NCBI GenBank assembly: GCA_032871835.1
Contig: CM065300.1
Span: 4,965,768 to 5,029,767 of the forward strand
Source: Dipteronia dyeriana
Taxonomy: Eukaryota > Streptophyta > Magnoliopsida > Sapindales > Sapindaceae
Direction of reading: 5' to 3'
Length of the DNA stretch: 64,000 nt
The notes under the pieces were generated by a model, which worked only from the letters and a program-made list of their open reading frames with translations, was not told the origin of the DNA and did not search any database. This document shows positions 33,263-44,736 of this stretch, in pieces. The translations under genes and the position numbers were made by a program. Within the stretch, counting starts at the first letter, position 1. Each line of letters starts with the position of its first letter.

Positions 33263-33660
33263 CTTAAAAGGGGATATTATATTACACCAAATATAAATGG
33301 GTATACATAAAAAGAAAACTGAATTTATTCTAATTTATGATAAAAGAAATATTGATCAAGTAACTTCTATTACATTCTATCATATTCTCTCTCTCCACAA
33401 ATAAATAATATTTGATAACGGATATAAACTTAAAACCTCAACTTTTTTGTTGATGGGTGTAGTTACGATCACGATATATATCATATACGACCGCAACAAA
33501 TAAAAATTCTAAAACTCTAGTTGATCACCCCAAAATATTTCAACATGTTCATAAAAACCGCAATACGAACATAAATGATGATTTGTTTCACCTCCTTTTG
33601 TGGTAATGTAAAGTCAAAATCAAGGTGTACAGGCACAACTATAAGGCAACATTTTATAGA
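33263..33660 (+). repeat. Uninterrupted copy of the repeat that hosts the MULE
   Basis: Its left part matches 16698-16760 and its right part matches about 25088-25325, without the 8.3 kb between them. It acts as a natural empty-site reference. What the repeat itself is remains unknown. Confidence 0.7.
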
Positions 33661-34419
33661 TTCCAGTCCACTTTTTTTCTACTAATATTTATGAGGGTAG
33701 ATGGCCAAATTAGTTGAGACTTGATTACTTGAAGAAGAGAATAGCATCCTGTTGCATATGCATTAATTGAATAGCACAAGTTTTTTTCGAAGTTATATTT
33801 ATATATATCCACCACATTTAATTTGTTGTTAAACTAACTTCCACTTTTTTTTTCTTTTCTTTTTTTTCCATTTAGACTTCGAGTGTGTTTTGTATGACTT
33901 TTATAGAATGGATATATTTTTGTAGTCGAACTTCTAATAAATAGAGTTTATAGAAAAAAAAAAGGTTTTTGGTTGTGTAAATTACAAAACGATGTTAGAT
34001 AATGTATTTTTTTTATAAAATTTTTGGTTGAGTGAATTATAAAAAGGGTATTGACACTGTATTTACAATGAAAAATCTGTATAATGGAATATCAAAATTT
34101 TGGACAGTTGTGATAATTCATATGTTTTAAAAAAGCTAAAAAAAAAAGTTTTTTTAAAAAAAGTCCAAATATTGGGTTTTTTAAGTAGACATCAAATATT
34201 TTTTTATAAAACGTAATTGAAACAATTCATATATTAAAAAAAAAACTTTTAAATTTTATCAAACAACTAAAAAAAACTTCAAAATAGCTTTTAACATTAA
34301 AAAAAAAACGATTTTGATCCCTACAAATGCCATGCTTATCAAAGTTTTTTATTATTTCATTCATTTTAAGAAATTATATAAGTTTTTTAAGTAAATTTTA
34401 AATCATATTTGATCAATAT
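33661..34419. other. AT-rich intergenic DNA
   Basis: A and T runs only; nothing recognised. Confidence 0.55.
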
Positions 34420-34422
34420 TTA

Positions 34423-35637
34423 CGTGGCGTTTGATTACCATTGTGGAATGGTAATAAGAATGAGAATTGGAATGGAAAGGAATGGAAAACTGATTTCTTT
34501 GTTTGGTTGAGACTTTATAATCAATATCCGAATCAGTAATATTTTGTTTGGTTAACAACTGAATGGAATTTAATCAACTGTATTTTGACCAAAATACCCC
34601 TAATTACAAAACATTTATAATAACATTATATATTATGGATAATAAAAAATATATATGAAAGTATATATAATATTATATAATATAAAATATATATTGTAAT
34701 AATATTATATTAATATTAATACTAATATATAATATAAATATTATATATATATTATTATATATTAAATAACATAATATATATTTTTTAATATATATTATTA
34801 TATATTATTAATATTAATATTATATATAATTATATAATATATATATATAATATAATTAGAAAATATAATGTTCATTTTGGATAATAATAATAAAATATAA
34901 AAGTATAAATTATATAATAATATATATTAGAAATATTATATATTAGAAATATTGATATTATTAATATTAATATTATTAAATATATAAATATTATATATAA
35001 TTATATAATGTGTGTATATATATATATAATAATAATATATATATTTAGAAAATATAATGTTCATTTTGGATAATAATAATAAAATATAAAAGTATAAATT
35101 ATATAATAATATAAATTATAATATATATTTATATATAATATAATATATATTATAAATATTGATATTATTAATATAATAATATATAATATATAATATAAAT
35201 AATTAGAAAATATAATATATATATTTTGGATAATAATAAAAAAATATAAAAGTATAAATTATATAGTATATATATATAATATTTTTTGGATAATAATAAA
35301 ATAATATAATATAATAAATAATATATATATATATATATAATAATAAATATTATATACTAGTATGATATTTATAATATATATATATATATATATATATTAT
35401 TTTTGGAAATGATGGTATTTTTGGAATTAAGTTGTGGGATAGAGGGTTATTTTTGGAAAGAAAATGTGTTAATGGAATGGAATGGGTATTCCATTGGTTT
35501 TTTGATGGAATGCTCATTCCACCAAAATGGTGGAATCCTCATTCAAATGGAATGCTCATTCCATTCCATTGGAATTTAACAAACCAAACAAATTGAATGA
35601 ATTTCTTTCCATTCTATTCCACCAAACCAAACACCAC
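34423..35637. mobile_element. PIF/Harbinger-like MITE with TTA target duplication
   Basis: The ends, CGTGGCGTTTGATTACC and (opposite strand) GGTGGTGTTTGGTTTGG, form imperfect inverted repeats, continued by GTGGAATGG/GGAATAGAATGG. A TTA duplication flanks them (34420-34422 and 35638-35640). The subterminal parts are full of GGAATG/CATTCC words. The core is almost pure A and T and no transposase is present. Confidence 0.7.
34600..35400. repeat. AT-rich minisatellite core of the MITE
   Basis: A unit with TTAGAAAATATAATGTTCAT and TTTTGGATAATAATAA followed by TAAAAGTATAAATTATATA occurs at about 34855, 35044 and 35203, with a degenerate piece at 34632. Period is 160-190 bp. Confidence 0.75.
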
Positions 35638-35640
35638 CTT

Positions 35641-36530
35641 AGTACCGTGAACATTACAAGCAGTTGTATTTAGTTTGATCTCAAAGAGGAAAATACATCA
35701 TCCATCAACTATATATAAACTAAATATACAACTTTTTATATATGGACGAGAACAGAACATTAGATAAATTGTTTATTTTTTTATGCTCTTGGTCCAACAT
35801 CTTAGCTATACTTAATAAACATTTAGAGTTTTTATCAGGTGACGAAATGAGATTGGTCAAATGATATTCCTCACACATAAATCATTAAGGTTGTGGGTTT
35901 GAGAATCGTCGCCTAGTCTATAGGTATTGTTGACGTCGATTTCTGGATGTGTGAGAAATAGTTAATAAGGATTGAATTTTAGTTGTGATTTCAAAGAGAA
36001 AGAGAAGGAGAAAGTAATCGGATGCATGTTTTTTACATGGTAAAACTCCGATGACCGTAGAAACATCCACGGGTGGTTGAATGATCAACCAAGCCAAAAT
36101 CCACTATGAAATTATAATATTATAATTCTCGATCCCTCTTTTTTCTCTCTGTATTTTTCTATGATTGTCGTATCTCTCTGTGTGTGTTGAGATTATGGGT
36201 CTATTTATATGTTTATAGAACTCTAATCTGCTTTGTACAAGTAATAGATCTTTGTATTTAATTATGATTATTTACTTGCTTGAAGCGGATTGTCTTCTTT
36301 CCTGTGTCGGAGTCTTGTATTGAGATTGAATGAGACTCTAGTAATGTAGTCCAATTATGACTCATTTCTTTATAAGAGCGTAGTCTTTTTGAAGAAATAA
36401 AGTTGTTACCTGATTGAGAACCTTTTCTGCTTAATATCCTGTTTTTATTGGGATTCCTTTTTAATATGGATATCTTCGTGTATTTTAATGACTTGATTCG
36501 TGTGAGCTACGCGCTGGGCTTTTCTATTCG
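35641..36530. other. Unclassified intergenic DNA, possibly a decayed retroelement
   Basis: A box-B-like GTGGGTTTGAGAATC lies at about 35895, and a leader-like stretch with TTTTTTACATGGTAAAACTCC at about 36025. No frame and no repeated ends are seen. Confidence 0.3.
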
Positions 36531-36544
36531 GTTTTCTTCATGTT

Positions 36545-36700
36545 TGTCCCGAGTAAGGACAATACCCGCTGGTCCCGAGTAACGTCATTTGATCCCGAGT
36601 AGAAATGTCATTTATCCAGCCCCGAGTGTCATTAACTGACCCTGAGTAATATATGTCGTCGATTGACTCTGAGCAGGTTTTGTTCAATATCTGCTTACTC
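36545..36700. repeat. Degenerate CCCGAGTAA tandem repeats
   Basis: Six variants of (T/C)CC(C/T)GAGTA lie 20-27 bases apart, followed by ACTCGGGTTTTC in the opposite sense at about 36697. Not coding. Confidence 0.65.
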
Positions 36701-38001
36701 GGGTTTTCTTTTATTCGGTGATGTCTTGTAGGATATTTTATGAATGCCTATTCGGATGTCCACCTGACAATTTATCATCTTTGTTGATGACGTGTACGTA
36801 CGATAAAATTCACATATGACAGGTATAAGTAGCGGCTCGCGGTAGTCGGATCAGCCTCGCCGCCACTTCATTACTCAAATGGTTAGGTGTGGGCCGTGTG
36901 GCTATGAAAGTTGTAGGCATGGGTTGGTTAGTGGTTACTGCCTTCAATTCTTCCTTACTCGACTCATGTCATGGTTGATAGATTTTGTAAGGCCCGGCCA
37001 AATCTTTGGGCTAGTGTTGGGCTTTTTTCTCTTTTGAACAATTAAATCATGTTTTTGAAATACCAAAAACAACCTCTCATGCTATATGCTTGTAATTAGG
37101 ATTTTACGAATTTAATTACATATTTAGGAGTTGGATGAGGGTTACACAATTCAAACGACACGGGCATGAGAGGCTTACCACCCGCCTCAATTCTTGTTTA
37201 AATTTCTTATTTTAATTTACCATTAATTCAAGATTTGGAGAGGGGATACAACTTAGAATGCATATCCTTAAAAGTGTAGACATAAAATACATAATATCTT
37301 GTATTGTCATTTTAAATTATTTAATTTCAATTAATATACATTAACAACCTATTGACTACACAAGTATTATAAGTTTATAACTATACTATAATTTTAAAAC
37401 CAAACGTGGAAGATAATTATAAAATAAAAAATTAAAACAAATGATTCTTCAATAGATAAAAATTTAAAAAATTAAAATAACGAAATATAATTAAAACACG
37501 TATCTCATATACAAACATTATTTTAAAAAATGCAATATGAGTAAAAAAAAATATTTTGAAGATAGAATAAACTATAAAGAATATGGGAATAATACAAATA
37601 GAAAAAAAAACCATGTTTTTATAATAAAACCTTCACATTTTTATTTTAAATAAATTTGTTTAATGAACAGAATGATATAGACCTTCATTCTGCATGTATG
37701 GCGGAAAATCCAAGTCCCATCATTTATATAGATTTATGGATCATAGATGTAAATAATGTAATATTAGATCTCGATAGCTTCCAACACCTGTATATTTTAA
37801 TTTAATAATACAATTTATTAATTTTGTGTGCACCATGCCATGTATAAACCTAGATCCAAACAAACCAAAACTTGAAAAACCCAACCCGGGGCAGGGATGA
37901 AATGATTCGAGGAACCAAACAAGTGGGAAATTTCGATGAAAACGAAGTGGAAGTAGGAGGAAATCTCAACAAACGCAGAGACAAGTGGAAGAAACACCAT
38001 C
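36701..38001. other. Intergenic DNA and upstream region of the acyl carrier protein gene
   Basis: AT-rich, with small minus-strand frames lacking any domain. The last 150 bases before 38002 become GC-richer, as expected for a promoter. Confidence 0.45.
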
Positions 38002-38008
38002 TATAAAA
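38002..38008 (+). promoter_or_regulatory. TATA box of the acyl carrier protein gene
   Basis: TATAAAA about 123 bases before the ATG, followed by a CT-rich leader (38030-38125) typical of strongly expressed plant housekeeping genes. Confidence 0.65.
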
Positions 38009-38130
38009 CGTTTACTCTTTACTCGCACCTTTCTCTCAGACACAGTCTTCCTGCTCTCCGTCATTCTCTCTCTGTTCTTCGCCTTCTTTTTTTTTTCTTA
38101 TAATCAAATCTACAGATCTATCTCGCTTCA

Positions 38131-40028
38131 ATGGCTTCCATTACAGGGTTTTCAGCTTCCATGACCGCCGTTTCTTGCTCTTTCAAGCACACACAGGTAC
38201 ACTCTCTTTTGCTGCTTTGTGATCTGATTTGTCACTTCATGTGTTTTTTTTTTCTTCTGGGTTTTTGGATTAGATCTTGAAAGTTGGATTCTTTTTTAAG
38301 TTGATTAATTGTTAGAAATGTTGATATGAGTAATGGGTCTCGATCTGTTTTCATTTTCAGTGTAAAAGTTTGATTTTTGTTTTGTTTTGTTTACTTGATT
38401 AATGTTTATTGATTTCGTTCTCTGTTTCGGTTAACAAATATACAAATATTGATGGTGTAATTCAAAGTAGAGATTAGATCAGTGAGTGTTGTGATATGAA
38501 ATCTGAGATGGATCAATTTGGGTTCTTTCAGTGCATGTAAATTTTGAATAGATCTTTTGAATAACTATGACAGATTCTTTGATTCTAGTTATTTTGTTGT
38601 GTTAACTGTTTTTCATCAAACTCAATTACTCAACTGTGCTATGCTTTTGTGGGTTTTATTAATCTATTTGTTGTTGATAATTGGTTGGGCAGGTTAGGTT
38701 CTCTAGAGTGAATTCGGTTTCACTTTCCTTCCATGGGAAGAGCTTTCCATCTCTCAGCTTGCGGTCTGCACCATCTCGCTTCAGAGTTTGCTGTGCGGTA
38801 TGACACGTGAACGTTATTTAGTGCATTCATGGCAAGCTTGGCTGCCTTGAACTTGATTGCTTAATTGCAGTTTGTTACTCTTTGAACTCTGTTGAAACAT
38901 GTTCTCGAATAATGCAGAAATTTAACTGTGAATGGTGAAATGTGGCCGTGCATAGTTTTTCCTCTACATATTTGTCTTGATTCTCTTGGCTGCCTTGAAC
39001 TTGATTGTTTACTGGCATCTTTATTCTCATTGAATTCTGTTGAACTGTGTTCTCGAATAATGCAGAAATTTAACACGGTGAAAGGTGAAATGTGGCTGCG
39101 CATAATTTGCATGGTCACAATTGTTTTCCCTCATCATATTTGTCTTGACTTCTCTTTAGAGAAAGATCACAGATGCAATGTCATGCAATGATTTATACTT
39201 GTTGATTATCATGAAGATCCATGTCCTTCTGTTGTAAATTACGTAATTTACAGTCATGGGAGTTTACTTTGCATGTTGTGAAATTTGTCAAGTCTGTAAA
39301 TGCATTTCCCGGCCTTTGTATTTATACAATGGCATGACCATAATAGGGTTTACTAATACTAATATTTTTCTGCAGGCCAAACCCAAGACTGTGAGCAAAG
39401 TGTGTGAAATTGTGAAGAAGCAGTTGGCACTAGCAGATAATATTGCTGTGACTGGAGAATCAAAGTTTGCTGCCCTGGGAGCTGATTCTCTTGACACGGT
39501 ACAGTACTACAGTACTACATCGTATTTTGTTCTGGTGTAAATTGTTTATATCAGCCTATAATTGTTGGTCTTTAGTTATCCTACATATATATATCATCAT
39601 TATACCTGGTTGGAGTGATGATGTTGGAATATGTACATGTACGAAGTATGGGGAGAATGAGAGGTCCTCTACCCATTTCCGCATCCTATAATTTTTGCGC
39701 ATGCATGCATGCGTTCACTTCCCCATGCCAAACTAATTTTACGATCAACAAAGAAAATTTCACCCAAAACAATGTGAATCTTTCATCAACTAGTTATAAT
39801 ATCAATCGATTTCTCATTAGATCAAGTTCAAATACAAGCAAACAGGCGGAGTTTGCTGTGTATAACAGTGATTTTGATTAATCAATTGTTTTGCTTCCAC
39901 AGGTTGAGATTGTGATGGGACTTGAGGAGGAATTCGGTATTAGTGTGGAAGAAGATAGCGCACAGAGCATTGCCACCGTCCAAGATGCAGCTGATCTGAT
40001 CGAGGAGCTGCTCACCGGGAAGAAGTGA
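38131..40028 (+). CDS. ACP: Plastid acyl carrier protein precursor
   Basis: Four exons (38131-38196, 38693-38797, 39376-39498, 39903-40028) join to 139 codons plus TGA. The first about 57 residues are a Ser/Phe-rich chloroplast transit peptide ([16 protein letters not shown]...) with a CCAA-type end. The mature domain is the usual size of about 80 residues. Its GADSLDTVE motif carries Ser95, the attachment site for 4'-phosphopantetheine, split from the following helix by intron 3. ACP carries the growing acyl chain in type II fatty-acid synthesis in the plastid. All introns have GT..AG ends and the frame is intact, so it looks functional. Intron 2 contains a tandem duplication. Confidence 0.96.
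38840..39150 (+). repeat. Tandem duplication in intron 2 of the ACP gene
   Basis: The block starting GGCTGCCTTGAACTTGATTG at 38840 restarts at 38988 (period 148). Both copies contain TGTTCTCGAATAATGCAGAAA and GTGAAATGTGGC. Confidence 0.85.
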
Positions 40029-40304
40029 TCTGAAAGGAGCTGCGACGTAGTAGTTTTATCTGAGCTTTTTTTTATTTATTATTATTTTACTTTTTTTCTT
40101 AATTTAGTGGAGTATTTTCGAATGTGGGTCTGGCTTGTTTCGTAAGAACTTTATTGCTTGTTATGAACTTGCCTGGTTTTTTGTTGTTTCGGTTTTCGGC
40201 TTTCATTAGAAGAACTCATATCTATTTATAAGCAGATACAAATGTTGTCACGTCTCCTCCTTCCTTGTTATTTATTTGACCTGCAGATTATTTTATGAAA
40301 GAAT

Positions 40305-40310
40305 AATAAA
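40305..40310 (+). terminator. Possible polyadenylation signal of the ACP gene
   Basis: AATAAA 277 bases after the stop codon, downstream of T-rich 3' UTR sequence. No cleavage site is known. Confidence 0.35.
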
Positions 40311-40657
40311 ATGAAAAGATCCTCAGATTTTGCGAATTCTTCAACACAATGTGGTGATTGAGGCATATCAATTTTCAAGTCTGTAAACTGTAAACACGCG
40401 CTCTGGTTCCTGGTTCCAATTGATGTAGTTCTGGAATGCAGCTTGACAAAGTGCTTTTCAAAAAAAGCACTTTGAAGCGTTTTCATTCAGACTTTTTACA
40501 TAAGCATTTTCAGATGCCTATTATTGATAAATTGATTAATACATCAGTAATAATTTAATATTACTAATTCGCTTGCTTCGTTGACTACAAATCTTCAACG
40601 TCACAAAATGATATTCAAGTGGAATGTCTGTACAACTATAACGATTAAAAATGGGAT

Positions 40658-40845
40658 TTTTTTTTGTTGGTTTACACTATCCGGTTTCCGGGTGAGGTTG
40701 ATCCATCATACGGTGCAATCGGTCTTGTCCACACCCCGACTAATTCGGACTCGTACCGGATCGATCCACTAAGAAGTAAAGTGCTACCATTCTACCAATA
40801 TATGTAGCTCTGTTCATAAGGGGGGTTGAACCCACGACCTTGTTT
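40658..40845 (-). mobile_element. tRNA-derived SINE with a 12-bp target duplication
   Basis: Read on the minus strand it starts with AAGGTCGTGGGTTCAACCCC, a good box-B promoter motif, and ends with GTAAACCAAC and an A-run. It is flanked by identical AATGGGATTTTT at 40650-40661 and 40846-40857. That combination marks a retroposed SINE. It differs in sequence from the SINE-like family at 594, 6560, 9363 and 51930. Confidence 0.75.
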
Positions 40846-40959
40846 AATGGGATTTTTGATTTTTGATATAATAAAAGAAACACGCATCTATATAGTAATA
40901 CAACACAAGTGGTATATTAAAGGAGAAAAAAAAGAGAGTAAAATATACGGCTGTGGAAA

Positions 40960-42290
40960 AATAATTCGGCCATCTTCAATCCAAAATATCAAATTGGTAC
41001 AACTTTTATTTCATACACTTTGTTTTTTTTTTTCTTCTCCAATCCATTGGAGCAAATGTTACACTAAAAAAAACATTCCCTTAGTGTCAATATATATATT
41101 CCCTTAATATTCCTTTTATCTTCCTTCTTTTATTATTTTTCGATAATTAACATCTCATACCCTAATTAATATAATATTATAAAATTTAATATTATAAATT
41201 TATTTATTTTATTAGTTTGAAGTTTTTAATGTTGTATTTTGCTTTTAATTTTAGTGTTTTCAAATTTGTGATTTTTTTAATAAAAAAAATTAGTATAATT
41301 TTTGTATTATATACTTAATTTTAGTTTATTATAAACGTTAATATAAATAATAATTAAATTAAAACAAATATAAATTAAAAAAACCATTAAATAATGTACA
41401 AGGATACAATTAAAATAAATTTAATTGAATAATGTTAAAATAATAATAAAAATGATAGAATTGAAATAAATGTTATTGAACGAGGGTGTGATTAAATAAA
41501 ACTATAGGTATTAAAAAAAAAAAAAAAAAAAGAAGGAAAACTTGCATTAAGTCTATAGTGTTGCACCCGAGTTGCGCCAGATCTGGCACAAACAATAGCT
41601 CGACTCAAATTAGTGCAGAATGATTAAGCTTTGTTGGAGGAGAATTTTTGCTTCAATTTGGACTTTCGCTTTAAAAGGAAATCTGGTTGGAGATGCCTAA
41701 GATCATCTTCATCGTTTCCAATCCATTGCAGTAAATTTTACTTTAAAAAGAATATTTCCTAAATATTTAATCTCAATTAACATAATATTACGATAAGTTC
41801 ATAAATTAATAAATTAAGAAATTAAGAAATTAAATATAATTAACTAAAATATTACATTTATTATTAATTAAAATTCGATATCACATTTCATAAATATTTA
41901 TGTTGCTTGATTTGTTTTGTTTTAAATTTGATGTTTTTTATTATTAATGACATTTAGTAATTTTTGTATTATATACTTTATTTTAGTTTATTATAAATTT
42001 TAATATAAAAAATAATTCAGTTAAAATAAATATATATTAACCAAAAACATTAGATAATTACAAAGATACAATTGTAATAAAATTTATTTAATAAGGTAAA
42101 ACTGTAATTAAATAATTTTATAAAATAAAGGATCAAATTATAAAGGTATTAAAGAAAGCTACTGAAACTGTGAATTCCATAAAATTGAAGGACTAAAAAA
42201 AAGATAACAGCCAGCAGAGAAACACAATCTCAACAGATTTAGCTACTTCTAGCACTAGAAATCAATGATAGGCCAAATAGCAAGATAGCG
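40960..42290. repeat. Diverged duplicated AT-rich blocks
   Basis: Two blocks (about 40970-41640 and 41700-42290) share TCCAATCCATTG.AG near their start and TTTTTGTATTATATACTT.ATTTTAGTTTATTATAAA in the middle (about 41298 and 41955). Period is about 660-730 bp. No frame. They may be two copies of one MITE inserted or duplicated in tandem. Confidence 0.5.
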
Positions 42291-42560
42291 TGAAGATTAA
42301 TGCTGGGTTGGAGGAAATTCTTATACTATTTTAAAGATCGATGCTAAAGTTAAAGAAGCTCTAAAAGGACTAATTTTGACAATTTCCTCTATTTTTATTA
42401 TATTAAAAATTTATTATTAAGTAGCATGAAGATTGGTACTGGATTAGAGGAAATTCTTGCACTATTTTAAAAATTGATACTAAGGTTAAAGATGCTTTAA
42501 AAGGATTAATTTTGACAATTTCCTCTATTTTTATTATATTAAAAATTTATTATTAAGTAT
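42290..42560. repeat. Tandem duplication, period about 136 bp
   Basis: AAGATT(A/G)(A/G)T(G/A)CTGG.TT(G/A)GAGGAAATTCTT starts at about 42292 and 42428. Each copy ends with ATTTCCTCTATTTTTATTAT. Confidence 0.85.
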
Positions 42561-43355
42561 TAACCTTTCTTGATATACCAATTCCGATCCGATTCTAAAA
42601 TTCAATAAAAACTTCTTTTTATAGAAGAGGTTCTTGTAATAATTGATAAAACTTAAAAAAGATTTTAAACATATTTTTTATAAAAAATTAATAATAAAAA
42701 TCAAGATCTATCACAGTACAAGAAAGTTAATAACAATAATCAACTGTATTAAACCAAAACATAATAATTAGCTCGACTTTATTCGATCTGAAACATATAT
42801 TATATCTATTAAAATCAACTCGAGCATTATAAGGTTAATTTAGGTTGACGACAGTGAATATGAGACAAAAGCAGGTTACCTAATCACTATTATTAAATTA
42901 AAATTGACACATGATTGTGTGCGCCTCACATGGCCACTTTGGAAGAATTGAAATAGTTTTGTTCCCATGTCGATTTGACACAACCATGTATCTCTCACCT
43001 CATGTCCTCGGCAACTTTAAAAAAGCACCAAAATTTTCAAATATAATCCAAACATATACATACATCAATGACAGACAACTACTGCTGTGTTTTCTGCCAT
43101 TAACAGCCTTAAAAATTGCAGCAATACAAGCTTTTCAGATTTCAACATATCATAATTCATAGATCTCTCTCTCTTTCTCTCACTTCATACGAGACACAAA
43201 ATGCTACTTACTTTTTACTCAAACAAGTTTTCATAGCTAATAATGTATAATAGAGAAACTAACTACGTACACTAATACAATAATGTGCTGATGATAGAAG
43301 GAAAAAAAAAAGAACATGAACAGAAAAGTGTTGAGAACTACCGGAAAATTGAATC
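42561..43355. other. Intergenic DNA and 3' region of the arabinogalactan protein gene
   Basis: AT-rich to 42900, then ordinary composition. The frame at 42911-43162 shows no domain. Confidence 0.4.
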
Positions 43356-43763
43356 CTAAGGTGATTGATTGACCAAATATGTAGCCACCGCAACGAAAAC
43401 AAACAGCAAGGAGCCAACAGAATTTCTACGAGCCATGGCGAAAGCTGGCATTGATCCGAATGGGGAAAACGCGGATTCGGGTCCTGTTGCAAGGAAGTCA
43501 TCTGGGTTTGGTGGACTGGGGTTGGAGGGGATGGTGGGCATGGAAGATTCGGCGGGTGAAGGCAGCACGCCACCAGGAGAAGGCAGGAGTGGAGAAATGT
43601 CTGGAGATAATTCTTGGTAAGGAGGCAGAGATTGAGGAGGATTTGCTAGTAGTGCTGGAGAAGCAGTGATAATAGTAGAGGTCTCTGAATTTAGCTGAGA
43701 AGATGAGCTCATAAAAGGTAAAATGAGTGCTAAGTGTAAGAGAAACCAAAAGGAGGAGGCCAT
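43356..43763 (-). CDS. AGP26: Classical arabinogalactan protein, GPI-anchored (AGP25/26/27-like)
   Basis: An intronless frame of 135 codons. It has an N-terminal signal peptide (MASSFWFLLHLALILPFM, about 22 residues), a Pro/Ser-rich middle with SP, PS and PP dipeptides typical of hydroxyproline O-glycosylation (residues about 25-90, for example LSPDISPLLPSP and NPSPPNPDD), a short more hydrophobic stretch, and a C-terminal hydrophobic tail (VGSLLFVFVAVATYLV) that would be swapped for a GPI anchor. Such proteoglycans sit at the plasma membrane and in the wall and act in growth and cell-cell signalling. Subgroup assignment rests on the layout and the NPSPPNPDD-type stretch. It is the only Pro-rich frame of its kind here and has no stop. 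Confidence 0.8.
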   Translation of the reverse strand: MASSFWFLLHLALILPFMSSSSQLNSETSTIITASPALLANPPQSLPPYQELSPDISPLLPSPGGVLPSPAESSMPTIPSNPSPPNPDDFLATGPESAFSPFGSMPAFAMARRNSVGSLLFVFVAVATYLVNQSP

Positions 43764-44736
43764 TCTAATGATGAAGAAATCAATGTTTATATTTATTGGA
43801 GAATGTAATCAGTAATGTTGTAATGTAATGAAATATTAGTGTAAGAAGAAACTTTCCAGAGAGGGAAAAAAGTAGAGAGAGCTGGAGTGAGAGTATTATG
43901 ATTGTGGGCTTTTGGTGGAAGAGGTTATGATGGAAATGCTTTTAAAGGTATATGACTAAGAGGCTCTACGTGGGATCCAATGTCATGTGGCATAGAGTGA
44001 TTGGATATTTATGAAAAATTACAGGTTGGCATGTTTGAGGAAAATGACAAAGATAGATCGGTTGAACTTTGTTTTGATATGTTTGTTAGCTGAGGATTCC
44101 CCTTTTTATAATCCGTGATTTTGGCGCTCCCTAAATTTCGGATAATCAATCTACACTACCTTAACAATAAATCAACATATACTGGTACTAAAGAAAGACT
44201 TGAAAGAGTAGAATTTTTAAAAAAGAAACAGAATCATTTTACCATATGCAGTATTGGATTGGAGGGCCTTGAGAACCAATGGAAGTTGGCATCCTCAAAT
44301 CCTAAGGCATATCGAAAAACTTTGGCTTTTATCCGTTCGTTCATGTTAAACCTGCATCAACTATGGAAAAAACTTTGTAAATACAATAAAAGAGGAAAAA
44401 AAAATAAACAAAACACAGAAAGTGATCTCCAATTATTTTGAAGCCAAGGAAAAATTACTTAATTTAACATGTCTCAGATGTCTGTGAGGATACAAAGTAT
44501 ATGTAGATTTTACAACAACGGACCAGTAAGAGCAGGAGTGTGTATGGTAGGATTGATTGTGCATAAACATTGAATTTGAACCAACCTCAATACATTGAGC
44601 ATTGAACCCCTTCTCAGGATTTCAAAAGAGAATGCTTTTTCATGCCCTTTTGAATAGTAATCAACATCTCTGAGATAAAAAAAATATATCAAAGAATACA
44701 AGATGAAAAGGCAACTAACGCACAATCTCCCAGATT
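43764..44736. other. Upstream region of the AGP gene and 3' region of RUNKEL
   Basis: The part next to 43764 is the expected AGP promoter and leader on the minus strand. The part next to 44736 is the RUNKEL 3' UTR side. No further gene is seen. Confidence 0.45.
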
